Below are positions 19,405 through 27,163 of a DNA stretch of 49,026 nt, piece by piece. The stretch is from assembly GCF_000170895.1 (NCBI RefSeq), contig NZ_ABCS01000076.1, positions 1 to 49,026 of the forward strand, written 5' to 3'. The position numbers and the translations under genes were made by a program. Source of the DNA: Plesiocystis pacifica SIR-1. Its GTDB lineage: Bacteria > Myxococcota_A > Polyangia > Nannocystales > Nannocystaceae. The notes under the pieces were generated by a model. That model was not told the DNA's origin and did no database searches. It saw only the letters and a program-made list of their open reading frames with translations. Positions within the stretch are counted from its first letter, which is position 1, and each line of letters begins with the position of its first letter.

Positions 19405-21930
19405 ATGCCCTCCCCTTCGCGCCCGCGCCCGTGCTCCCTGGCGGTCCTGGCCTGGGCCTGCACCTGTGCCCTCGCCCTCCCGCTGCGAGCCGCCGCCGCC
19501 CCGGCCGAAGCGAGCGGGCCCGACGACGCGGCCTCGACACCCACCTCGGCACCCCGCGCCACGCGAGCTCACGACCGCCGCGGCCTCGCGATCCCCTCGA
19601 CCCGCTTCGACGACGCGGCCATCGAGATCGATGGTGTCCCCAATGAGGACGCCTGGGCCCCGGTCCCCCTGCTCCCGGAGCTGGTCCAGCGCGCCCCGGT
19701 GTTCGGCGGCGCGCCCTCGAAGCGCACCGAGGTCCGGGTCGCCTACGGCGAGCGCGGCCTCTACTTCGCCTTCGTCTGCCACCAAGACCCCGAGTCGGTC
19801 ATCGCCCCCTTCTTCCAGCGCGACCAGCTCGTGCCCTCGGATCTCGTCGTCGTCGAGATCGACTCGAACGGCGACGACACCAACGGCTACGTGTTCGGGG
19901 TCAGCCCCTCGGGGGCGATCTTCGACGGCCAGCTGTTCCGCGACACCAACCAGGAGCTGCTGTGGGACGGCGTGTTTCAGGCCGCGGGCAGCAAGAGCCC
20001 CGTCGGGTGGACGGCCGAGATCTTCGTGCCCTGGGCGACCCTCCGCTTCGAGCGGCAAGACGCCAACACCATCGGCGTCAACGTCCAGCGCTCGATCAAC
20101 GAGGGCGACGAGGTCGACCGGCTCAGCTTCGTGCCCCAGGGCGTGCCCGCGCGGGTGTCCGAGGCCATCGACTGGACCAACATCACCGGCATCGACGCGG
20201 GCCTCAACCTCGAGCTGCAGCCCTACACCTCCGGCCGCTTCGCCCTCCAGCGCCCCCCCGACAGCCTCGACCAGTCGTGGCGCGCCCTGCCCAACGCCGG
20301 CTTCGACCTCAAGTATGGGATCACCGGCGACCTGACCCTGGATCTGGCCGTCAACCCCGACTTTGGCCAGGCCGAGGTCGACGCGGCCGTCCTCAACCTC
20401 GGCCCCTTCGAGGTCTTCTTCCCCGAAAAGCGCCGCTTTTTCCTCGAGTCCAAGGAGATCTTCGAGACCGGCTTCGCGCTGTTCTACTCGCGCCGCGTCG
20501 GCGCGGCCCCGAGCCCCGGCGCGGCCTCGCCCACGAGCCGGGTGGTGTTCGGCGAAGAGGAGCAGGCCTCGCTCGTCGGCCTCGACCCCATCTCGCGGGT
20601 GCTCGGCTCGGCCAGACTCACGGGCCAGGTCGCCCCCGGCTGGATCGTCGGCGCGCTCTCGGCCGTGACCGGCCCAACCTGGGGCGTCCAGCGCTTCAGC
20701 GACGGCAGCGAGCAGCGCGTGCCGGCCGATCCGCTCACCTCCTGGAACGTCGCCCGGGTGCGCAAGCACTTCGACCCCCAGACCTGGATCGGCGGCATCG
20801 TCACCAACGTCACCCGGGCCAGCCCCGACCACCCCGGCGCGACCACGGGCGGCATCGACTACAACATCAACTTCCGCCAGCGCTGGACCCACGGCGCCCA
20901 GGTCATCGCCACCCACGACGGCGAGAAGTCGGGCATGGGCGGCCAGACCTCCCTCGTCCGCTCGGGCCGGCGGACCCGCTGGAACCTCAACAGCGAGTTC
21001 CTGACGCCCCACGCCAACTTCTCGGACATGGGCTTCATGACCCGGAACAACTACGTCAGCGCCGCGACGGGGCTGTCGGTGTTCAACGCCCAACCCATCG
21101 GCCAGGTCCGCCAGCTGTCCGGTCGGGCCGAGGTCATCGTCGGGACCAGCTTCCAGGGCGAGCTGACGCGCAAGCAGCTGTTCACGGACTGGAGCCTCGA
21201 GACCCTCGGGCTGTGGCGGATCACGGCCTTCGCCGGCGGCCACCTCCCCCAGTACAACCTGTTCGAGACCCGGGGCAACATCCCCTGGGAGGTCCCCCTC
21301 CACTGGTGGAGCGGCTTTCGCGTGAGCACGCCCCGAAACAAGCGCGTATCGGGCAGCCTCGGGGGCGCCTACGGCGAGCAGGACGGCAACCCGGGCCCCG
21401 ACGTGTTCCTCGATCTCGCCGTGCGCCCCGTCGACCGCCTGCAGATGAGCCTGGGCTCGAGCGTCAACACCCAGTTCAACCGGCCGCGCTGGGTCGCGGA
21501 GCGCGAAATCGACGCCAAGCCCATCTTCGCTCGGGCGGCGCTCATCAACTCCAACATCAATTTTCGGCTCACGCTGGCGATCACGCCCCGGCTGTCACTG
21601 ACGAGCTTCAATCAGCTGCTGTACTCGACGGCTCGCCACTACAGCTTCTATCAGCTCGACGCCCCCGACCTCCTGGTCGCCATCGAGCGCGACCCTTGGT
21701 TTGGCACCGTCGACCGCGGCCTGACCAGCCTGACCAGCAACTCGATCCTTCGCTGGGAGTACCTGCCCGGCTCCTTCCTGTTTGTCGCGTACACACACCG
21801 GACCGTGCTCTCGGAGACCGAGGGTGTCGTCGAGTATCGCCCGGAGAAGATGTTCACCAACCTCGGCGCCGGCAATGCTCGCCACGAGGACGTGCTGTTC
21901 GTGAAGCTCGCATACCTGTTTGGCCTCTAG
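19405..21930 (+). CDS. DUF5916 outer-membrane beta-barrel protein
   Basis: An 841-residue exported protein: signal peptide (about 1-33), an N-terminal carbohydrate-binding-like beta-sandwich (about 60-230, with IDGVPNEDAW and the VEIDSNGDDTNGYVFGVSPS stretch typical of CBM9-like domains), then a long beta-strand-rich region ending in FVKLAYLFGL, a normal outer-membrane barrel terminus. The segment NPDFGQAEVDAAVLNLGPFE with FFPEKRRFFLE is the signature of DUF5916. The role of the family is not established; surface binding or transport is plausible. It starts 18 bases after the RlmN-like gene and 27 bases before the STAS gene, so these genes may share a transcript. Confidence 0.9.
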   Translation: MPSPSRPRPCSLAVLAWACTCALALPLRAAAAPAEASGPDDAASTPTSAPRATRAHDRRGLAIPSTRFDDAAIEIDGVPNEDAWAPVPLLPELVQRAPVFGGAPSKRTEVRVAYGERGLYFAFVCHQDPESVIAPFFQRDQLVPSDLVVVEIDSNGDDTNGYVFGVSPSGAIFDGQLFRDTNQELLWDGVFQAAGSKSPVGWTAEIFVPWATLRFERQDANTIGVNVQRSINEGDEVDRLSFVPQGVPARVSEAIDWTNITGIDAGLNLELQPYTSGRFALQRPPDSLDQSWRALPNAGFDLKYGITGDLTLDLAVNPDFGQAEVDAAVLNLGPFEVFFPEKRRFFLESKEIFETGFALFYSRRVGAAPSPGAASPTSRVVFGEEEQASLVGLDPISRVLGSARLTGQVAPGWIVGALSAVTGPTWGVQRFSDGSEQRVPADPLTSWNVARVRKHFDPQTWIGGIVTNVTRASPDHPGATTGGIDYNINFRQRWTHGAQVIATHDGEKSGMGGQTSLVRSGRRTRWNLNSEFLTPHANFSDMGFMTRNNYVSAATGLSVFNAQPIGQVRQLSGRAEVIVGTSFQGELTRKQLFTDWSLETLGLWRITAFAGGHLPQYNLFETRGNIPWEVPLHWWSGFRVSTPRNKRVSGSLGGAYGEQDGNPGPDVFLDLAVRPVDRLQMSLGSSVNTQFNRPRWVAEREIDAKPIFARAALINSNINFRLTLAITPRLSLTSFNQLLYSTARHYSFYQLDAPDLLVAIERDPWFGTVDRGLTSLTSNSILRWEYLPGSFLFVAYTHRTVLSETEGVVEYRPEKMFTNLGAGNARHEDVLFVKLAYLFGL

Positions 21931-21957
21931 CCGAGGTGCTAAGCTCGGCTCCCCACG

Positions 21958-22584
21958 ATGTCGATCGACGATCTCAACCAGAGACTGACGGCCCTCGAAG
22001 AATCCCTCGCCGCGGCCGCGGCCGGGACCTTCCAGCCCATCCGGGTCGATCACGACGACGCCCTGGCTGCCGTGGAGTACGGGGTCAACATCGTCATGCA
22101 GGATCTCAACGAGGAGATCGACAGGGCGACGAAGAACGAGCGCGAGCTCCAGGCCAAGCTCGAAGAGATCACCGCGCAAAAGGAGCTCATTCAGCGCCAG
22201 CGCGAGACCATCCTCAAGCTGTCGACGCCGGTGCTCCAGCTGTGGGACCACATCCTGGTCATGCCGATCATCGGCGTGCTCGACTCGGACCGGGCCAACG
22301 ACGTCTCCGACCGGCTCCTGCAGATGATCCACTCGGGCTCGGTCCGCTTCGTGCTCCTCGACGTCACCGGCATCGAGCTCGTCGACACCGACACCGCCGC
22401 GCACCTGACCCGGGTGGTCCAGGCCGCGCGCCTGCTCGGCGTGCAGTGCATGCTCACCGGCGTCCAGCCGGCCGTCGCCCTGACCATGGTCAGCCTCGGC
22501 CTCGACATCTCCGAGGTCCAGACCCACCGCAACCTCAAGCAGGGCCTGACCGCCTGCCTGCAGTCCATGGGCGACATCGAGTGA
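21958..22584 (+). CDS. RsbR-type STAS-domain regulator
   Basis: A 208-residue soluble protein. The N-terminal half is a coiled coil (NEEIDRATKNERELQAKLEE); the C-terminal half (about 88-205) is a STAS domain beginning IRKL-like LKLSTPVLQLWDHILVMPII, with LLDVTGIELVDTDTAAHLTR around the region where RsbR/RsbS proteins are phosphorylated by a kinase such as RsbT. Here Thr146 and Thr150 flank the loop. RsbR proteins build stressosome-like signalling complexes. No RsbT or RsbS gene is adjacent, but two SpoIIAA-like genes follow at once, so the cluster looks like a partner-switching module. Confidence 0.88.
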   Translation: MSIDDLNQRLTALEESLAAAAAGTFQPIRVDHDDALAAVEYGVNIVMQDLNEEIDRATKNERELQAKLEEITAQKELIQRQRETILKLSTPVLQLWDHILVMPIIGVLDSDRANDVSDRLLQMIHSGSVRFVLLDVTGIELVDTDTAAHLTRVVQAARLLGVQCMLTGVQPAVALTMVSLGLDISEVQTHRNLKQGLTACLQSMGDIE

Positions 22585-22599
22585 GCCCTTCCGGCGCCC

Positions 22600-22959
22600 A
22601 TGGAGCACGCGGTCTGGTGGGATGAAGGCAACGGCTGCGTGCGCATTCGCGTCGTCGGCGAGCTGCTGCCGGAGCAGGCCGAGGCCAACATGGAGCAGGC
22701 CGCCGTGCTCTTGACCTCCCGCGCTCCTCGGCTGTTGGTCATCGACTACAGCCAGAGCCCCGGGGTGGTGTCGAGCGCAACCCGCGAGGTCCTCGAGCGG
22801 CGCGGCGAGGCCATCGACTATGACCGCCTGGCCTTCTACGGCATGGGCAACTTCAACCGCATCGTGGCTCGGATCATCATCGCGCTGCTCGGACGCGCCC
22901 ATAAGACGGGCTTTTTCGCGACCGAGACCGAGGCCCTGACCTGGCTACGCCAAAACTGA
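22600..22959 (+). CDS. SpoIIAA/STAS-like small protein, first tandem copy
   Basis: A 119-residue soluble protein with alternating beta and alpha segments (VRIRVVGELLPEQAE, PRLLVIDYSQSPGVVSS, RLAFYGMGNFNRIVARII) and the overall look of a SpoIIAA-like/STAS fold. It is the same length as the next gene and about half identical to it without gaps, so the pair arose by tandem duplication. The segment GMGNFNRIVARIIIAL is the best conserved and probably forms the functional helix. It starts 15 bases after the STAS gene. The role is inferred from context. Confidence 0.75.
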   Translation: MEHAVWWDEGNGCVRIRVVGELLPEQAEANMEQAAVLLTSRAPRLLVIDYSQSPGVVSSATREVLERRGEAIDYDRLAFYGMGNFNRIVARIIIALLGRAHKTGFFATETEALTWLRQN

Positions 22960-22995
22960 GCGCGCCCCACGAGCCGCGCGTGGGTACGATGGGGC

Positions 22996-23355
22996 ATGGA
23001 TCACCGAGTGCGCTGGGATGAGGCCAACCATTGCGCGCGCATCGAGCTCGTCGGTGAGTTCCGGCCCGAGCACGTCGACTCGCTCCTGGATCAGTCCAAG
23101 GCGCTCATCCATGGCCTCGAGCGGAGGCTGGTGCTCCTCGACCACGCCGAGAGCCCGGGCGCCATCCCGAGGGCGACGCGCAGGGAACTCGAGGCCCGGG
23201 CCGCCGAGCTCGACTACCACCGCATGGCCTTTTGCGGCATGGACAACTTCAACCGCGTCGTGGCCCGGATCATCATCGCCCTCATCGGTCGCTCGGACCG
23301 GGTCGGCTTCTTCGAAGACCAGGCCCAGGCCCTCGCCTGGCTGCGCGAGGGCTGA
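22996..23355 (+). CDS. SpoIIAA/STAS-like small protein, second tandem copy
   Basis: A 119-residue paralogue of the preceding gene: 58 of 119 positions are identical by my hand count, and no gap is needed. Shared segments are RVVGE/ELVGE, the SPG turn, and GMxNFNRxVARIIIAL near the C-terminal third. It has His/Asp substitutions at the turn (LLDHAESPG). A 36-base gap separates the two copies. Two copies could form a heterodimer or act on different partners of the RsbR-type protein encoded just upstream. Confidence 0.75.
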   Translation: MDHRVRWDEANHCARIELVGEFRPEHVDSLLDQSKALIHGLERRLVLLDHAESPGAIPRATRRELEARAAELDYHRMAFCGMDNFNRVVARIIIALIGRSDRVGFFEDQAQALAWLREG

Positions 23356-23441
23356 CTCGGGCTGCCTCAATAAAGTCGCAAAAGCTCGGCCATCGCCCCT
23401 TTCGTTGGCGGCCAAGACGGCTATGCTGGCCCGAGCACGCG

Positions 23442-23783
23442 ATGGCCTTCGAACACGAAAAACGAACCGCCCTGAGGCTCCTCGAGGGCATCGAGCTCGG
23501 CACCATGACCACGGGTGAGTCCTTCCGCGAGCTCTCCGACGCCGACCCGGTGCTCGTCTATTTCATCTTCAAGTGGCTGCGCAAGCGCTACCGCGACCAC
23601 GACGCGGGGCCCGGCGTGCTCGGTCGGCTCGCGGATCTGTGCAACGAGCACCGCTCGCTGACCCGCCGGGCCAAGGGCGGCGAGGACGATCCGATCGTCG
23701 GGTGGTTCGAGAGCAGCTACAAGTACAAGGATCTCAACTCCGAAGAGTTCATCGACATCATCGTCGAGAAGCTCGAGGGTTGA
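23442..23783 (+). CDS. Small acidic/basic soluble protein of unknown function
   Basis: A 113-residue protein beginning at ATG 23442 (MAFEHEKRTALRLLEGIELG). Predicted to be mainly helical, with VLVYFIFKWLRKRYRDHD in the middle and an acidic helix EEFIDIIVEKLEG at the end. No signal peptide. I recognise no family. It lies 86 bases downstream of the tandem SpoIIAA-like genes and is followed by a strong hairpin, so it may be the last gene of the signalling operon. Confidence 0.7.
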   Translation: MAFEHEKRTALRLLEGIELGTMTTGESFRELSDADPVLVYFIFKWLRKRYRDHDAGPGVLGRLADLCNEHRSLTRRAKGGEDDPIVGWFESSYKYKDLNSEEFIDIIVEKLEG

Positions 23784-23817
23784 GCCTGCCCCTCTCCCAC
23801 AGCGAAGACGTGACTCT

Positions 23818-23854
23818 GAAGAGCGCTCGCGCGAAACCGCGCCGAGCGCTCTTC
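23818..23854 (+). terminator. Strong hairpin, probable terminator
   Basis: GAAGAGCGCTCG and CGAGCGCTCTTC form a perfect 12-base stem whose interior (CGCG AAAC CGCG) can pair further. It begins 35 bases after the gene ending at 23783. There is no T run, so termination may be factor-assisted. It separates the STAS cluster from the genes to the right. Confidence 0.65.
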
Positions 23855-23991
23855 GTGCATGTCGGCGCCATCAGCGGCGCCTGGCGGGTTGATCGGGCCG
23901 AGAGAAGCACCACGACATTTTTTTCATCCCAGAATGCCCCAACCGTGATCGATGCGTCGGGGTCACGGCACATCCAAGTCGAAGCCGCTCG

Positions 23992-24183
23992 ATGAGCGCC
24001 AAATCAGGACCGAAGATGACCGCTCCCCGCACCACCGCCGCCCTCCTCGTCGCCCCCCTCGCCGCCGCCTTGGTGCTGGCCTTCGCCTGCCTGGCGCCGA
24101 GCCTCGACCTGGGCCTGAACGACGCGGAGCCCGTGGTGGTCGCCGGCATCGTCCCCGACGACGACATCCCGCTGCCCCGCTGA
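23992..24183 (+). CDS. Small secreted or lipid-anchored peptide
   Basis: A 63-residue frame from ATG 23992 (a later ATG at 24016 gives 55 residues). It begins with Lys/Arg-containing residues, then a hydrophobic segment TTAALLVAPLAAALVLAFAC that ends in a Cys (possible lipobox FAC), and a short acidic tail (LNDAEPVVVAGIVPDDDIPL). A strong hairpin follows the stop codon, which supports it being a real transcribed gene. The function is unknown; it resembles the many tiny lipoproteins of myxobacteria. Confidence 0.55.
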   Translation: MSAKSGPKMTAPRTTAALLVAPLAAALVLAFACLAPSLDLGLNDAEPVVVAGIVPDDDIPLPR

Positions 24184-24208
24184 GCCTCGGCTCCGAATCG
24201 GGCGCGAT

Positions 24209-24243
24209 CGGACCGCCCCAGCGCTCTGCGCCGGGGCGGTCCG
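24209..24243 (+). terminator. GC-rich hairpin terminator
   Basis: CGGACCGCCCC and GGGGCGGTCCG form an 11-base perfect stem; inside it GCGC pairs with GCGC across one mismatch. It lies 26 bases after the small gene ending at 24183 and is followed by AATTTG rather than a T run. Confidence 0.65.
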
Positions 24244-24332
24244 CAATTTGCGCGCCCCCGCGGAGCGAACGCTTGCGACCGCGTGATCGAAACCCCTCGC
24301 CCATGGCACTTTGCCTGCGACCCCCCCGCACC

Positions 24333-26054
24333 ATGAAGACCCTGAACCTCGCCCCCCTCGCCGCGACCGCCGCCCTGGCGGGAGCCCTCCTCCTCCCCAA
24401 CCTCGCCCAGGCCTGCGGCGGGACCTTCTGCGACCAGGGCCCCCAGGCCATGCCCGTCGACCAGACCGGCGAGAACATCCTGTTCCACATCGGCGACGGC
24501 TTCGTCGAGGCCCACATCCAGATCCAGTACGACCCCGACGCCGAGGCCGAGCAGTTCGCCTGGGTCATCCCCGTGACCGCCATCCCGACCTTCAGCGTCG
24601 GCTCGGACAACCTGTTCAGCACCATGCTCAACGCCTCCGTGCCCAGCTACGGGCTCACGGTGTCGAACGAGTTTTGCGGTGAGGAGACCGAGGACGGCTG
24701 GGGCGGCGACGACCTCGGCGAAGACGAGGCCGGCAGCGACGAGGGCACGGACGGCGGAAACGGCAACCCCAACGTCGTGCTCGAGACCACCGTCGGCGCC
24801 TTCGAGATCGCCGTGCTCGACGGCGGCACCGTCGAGGGCGTGATGACCTGGCTCAACGACAACGGCTACCAGCAGGACCCCGCCGCCGAGCCCATCCTCG
24901 GCGAGTACCTCGCCGACGGGCACCTGTTCGTGGCCCTCAAGCTGACCAATGACGCCGAGGTCAGCGAGATCCACCCCGTCACCCTGCGCTACGACGGGGA
25001 CGAGTCCTGCGTGCCGATCAAGCTGACCCGGATCGCGGCCGTCGAGAACATGGACATCCGCGTGTTCTTCCTCCAGGACGCGCGCACGGTCCCGGTCAAC
25101 TACCGCCACGTCCTGGTCAACCCCCTCAAGATCGACTGGTTCAACAACGCGGCCAACTACAAAGAGGTCATCACCATGGCCGTGGACGCGGACATGGCCA
25201 ACGGCAACGCCTTCGTGACCGAGTACGCCGGCCCCAGCTCGGTGATCAACCGCAACCGGGTCCACCAGCTCGGCTGGGACCCCTCGGGCCTCGACGCCTT
25301 CGCCGACAGCCCCGTGGGCGTGATCGAGGCCCTCGAGGGCAAGGGCATCCTCGAGTGCGACCTCGAGTGGAACAACGAGTGCATCTACAACCACCCGCTG
25401 CTGCGCGGGATGCTGCAGGAGTTCATCCCGGCCCCCGAGGGCGTCGACGAGTCGGTCTTTTATGACTGCATGAGCTGCTACGAGGAGGACGTCGACCTGG
25501 CCGCCTGGGACGCCGCCGCCTTCGCCGAGCGCATGCAAGAGCGGATCACCGACCCCGGCCTGGCCGCCCGCGCGCTGCTCGACGAGAACAGCTACCTGAC
25601 CCGGATGTACACCACCATCTCGCCGGCCGAGATGATGGAGGACCCGATCTTCCGGATCAACGACACCCTGCCCGAGGTCCAGCGGACCCGCATCGCCAGC
25701 CAGAACAACCTGTGCAACGGCGTGACCGAGGTGACCCTGCCCGACGGCCGCGTCGTCGCCTTCGACAACCCCAACCCGGTCTGGCCCGAGTTCCCCGACG
25801 AGATGCCCTGGGAGGAGGACGTCGACCAGGAGTCCATGGCGGAGAACGCCCCGCTGATCAACCTCGTCGACAACACCGATCTCATCGACCAGATGCTCGC
25901 GGAGCACAACGAGAAGGCCCGCGCCAACGCGATCCAAAACGCCGAGGGGGGCAGCTGCACCTGCTCGGCCAGCGATGAGCAGCGCGGCGGCCACGGGCTG
26001 TTCGGCCTGGCCATCCTCGGCGCCCTGGGCCTGGGCCTTCGTCGGCGTCGCTGA
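24333..26054 (+). CDS. DUF2330 protein with MYXO-CTERM sorting tail
   Basis: A 573-residue exported protein. Signal peptide (about 1-28, ending LAQA) is followed by CGGTFCDQGPQAMPVDQTGE, the start signature of DUF2330, then a long domain rich in Asp/Glu with many paired cysteines (for example YDCMSCYEEDVDL). An acidic Gly/Asp insert lies at about 113-145. The C terminus is a typical MYXO-CTERM tail: SCTCSASDEQRGG, a Gly/Leu helix (LFGLAILGALGLGL) and RRRR at the very end. Such tails are held to be processed by a dedicated membrane peptidase (myxosortase) and lipid-anchored through the Cys; that part is family knowledge. The domain's function is unknown. Confidence 0.93.
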   Translation: MKTLNLAPLAATAALAGALLLPNLAQACGGTFCDQGPQAMPVDQTGENILFHIGDGFVEAHIQIQYDPDAEAEQFAWVIPVTAIPTFSVGSDNLFSTMLNASVPSYGLTVSNEFCGEETEDGWGGDDLGEDEAGSDEGTDGGNGNPNVVLETTVGAFEIAVLDGGTVEGVMTWLNDNGYQQDPAAEPILGEYLADGHLFVALKLTNDAEVSEIHPVTLRYDGDESCVPIKLTRIAAVENMDIRVFFLQDARTVPVNYRHVLVNPLKIDWFNNAANYKEVITMAVDADMANGNAFVTEYAGPSSVINRNRVHQLGWDPSGLDAFADSPVGVIEALEGKGILECDLEWNNECIYNHPLLRGMLQEFIPAPEGVDESVFYDCMSCYEEDVDLAAWDAAAFAERMQERITDPGLAARALLDENSYLTRMYTTISPAEMMEDPIFRINDTLPEVQRTRIASQNNLCNGVTEVTLPDGRVVAFDNPNPVWPEFPDEMPWEEDVDQESMAENAPLINLVDNTDLIDQMLAEHNEKARANAIQNAEGGSCTCSASDEQRGGHGLFGLAILGALGLGLRRRR

Positions 26055-26095
26055 CCGAAGCGAGCGCGAGCCCCCGCTTCGCGCGGGGTGTGACG

Positions 26096-26125
26096 GGCCC
26101 CTCCCGCCTTTTGGCTGGAGGGGCC
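26096..26125 (+). terminator. Hairpin after the DUF2330 gene
   Basis: GGCCCCTCC (26096-26104) and GGAGGGGCC (26117-26125) form a 9-base stem with the loop CGCCTTTTGGCT, which can itself pair (GCC/GGC). It lies about 40 bases after the stop codon and 34 bases before the next gene. Confidence 0.65.
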
Positions 26126-26159
26126 TGACAGGTCCCGCTGCAGGCGCTATGACCCGGAC

Positions 26160-27152
26160 ATGCCCGCCAACGCAGCCTGGAGCGCCGACGACATCCCCGA
26201 CCTGAGCGGGACCACGGCGGTGGTCACCGGGGCCAACAGCGGCCTCGGCTTCGAGACCACCCTCGGCCTGGTCAGCAAGGGCGCCAAGGTGATCCTCGCC
26301 TGCCGCAGCCGCGACAAGGCCGAGGCCGCCATCGCCGAGCTGCGCGCGCGCCTGGTCCCCACCCACGACGCCAGCTTGCTCGAGTTCCGGGCCCTCGACC
26401 TGGCCTCCCTCGAGTCGATCCGCGCCTTCGCCGAGGGGGTGCTCGAGGACTCCCCGCGCCTCGACCTGCTGATCAACAACGCCGGCGTCATGGCCCTGCC
26501 CCGGCGGACCACCGCCGACGGCTTCGAGATGCAGCTGGGCACCAACCACCTGGGCCACTTCGCGCTCACCGGCCGCCTGATGCCGGCGCTGATCGCCGCG
26601 TCGGCGGCCCGGAGCCAAGACCCCGCCGGCTCGGTGCGCGTCGTCAGCGTGGCCAGCGTGGCCCACAAGTTCGGCAAGATCCGCTTCGACGACCTCCAGC
26701 GAGAGCGCCGCTACGACAAGTGGATGGCCTACTGCCAGAGCAAGCTCGCCAACTTGCTGTTCATGTTCGAGCTCCAGCGCAAGCTCGAGGCCGCGAGCGA
26801 CGAGGCCGCCCGGCGCATGCTCGCCGCCGCCGGGCACCCCGGCTACTCCGACACCAACTTGCAGTACGCCGGCCCGCGCATGGCCAAGGCCTCGGTGTCC
26901 GAGCGGATGATGCACATCGGCAACACCCGCTTCGCCCAGACCGCGGCCCAGGGCGCCCTGCCCACGCTCTACGCCGCCACCCACCCCGAGGTCCGCGGCG
27001 GCGACTACATCGGACCCGGCGGCGCCTTCGAGCTCAAGGGCCCGCCGGTCAAGGTCGCGGCCAAGCCCCGAGCCCACGACCCCGCCGTCGCCAAGCGCCT
27101 GTGGGAGGTCTCCGCGGAGCTGACCGGGGTCGACTTCGCCGCCCTCGACTGA
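26160..27152 (+). CDS. Short-chain dehydrogenase/reductase
   Basis: A 330-residue Rossmann-fold oxidoreductase similar to retinol dehydrogenase/WWOX-type SDRs. Seen: cofactor motif TGANSGLG (23-30), CRS with Arg49 suggesting NADP(H) preference, NNAG (106-109), and the catalytic set Ser166 (SVASVAH), Tyr191 and Lys195 (YCQSK). Longer than classical SDRs (about 250) because of the extended C-terminal part with HPGYSDTNLQ. The substrate is not predictable. It is followed after 11 bases by the beta-lactamase-fold gene, which suggests co-transcription. Confidence 0.93.
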   Translation: MPANAAWSADDIPDLSGTTAVVTGANSGLGFETTLGLVSKGAKVILACRSRDKAEAAIAELRARLVPTHDASLLEFRALDLASLESIRAFAEGVLEDSPRLDLLINNAGVMALPRRTTADGFEMQLGTNHLGHFALTGRLMPALIAASAARSQDPAGSVRVVSVASVAHKFGKIRFDDLQRERRYDKWMAYCQSKLANLLFMFELQRKLEAASDEAARRMLAAAGHPGYSDTNLQYAGPRMAKASVSERMMHIGNTRFAQTAAQGALPTLYAATHPEVRGGDYIGPGGAFELKGPPVKVAAKPRAHDPAVAKRLWEVSAELTGVDFAALD

Positions 27153-27163
27153 AGGTCGCCACG

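Noticed and set aside
18376..21303. Long minus-strand frame of 975 codons
   Set aside because: Antisense shadow of the RlmN-like and DUF5916 genes, both of which have clear family motifs.
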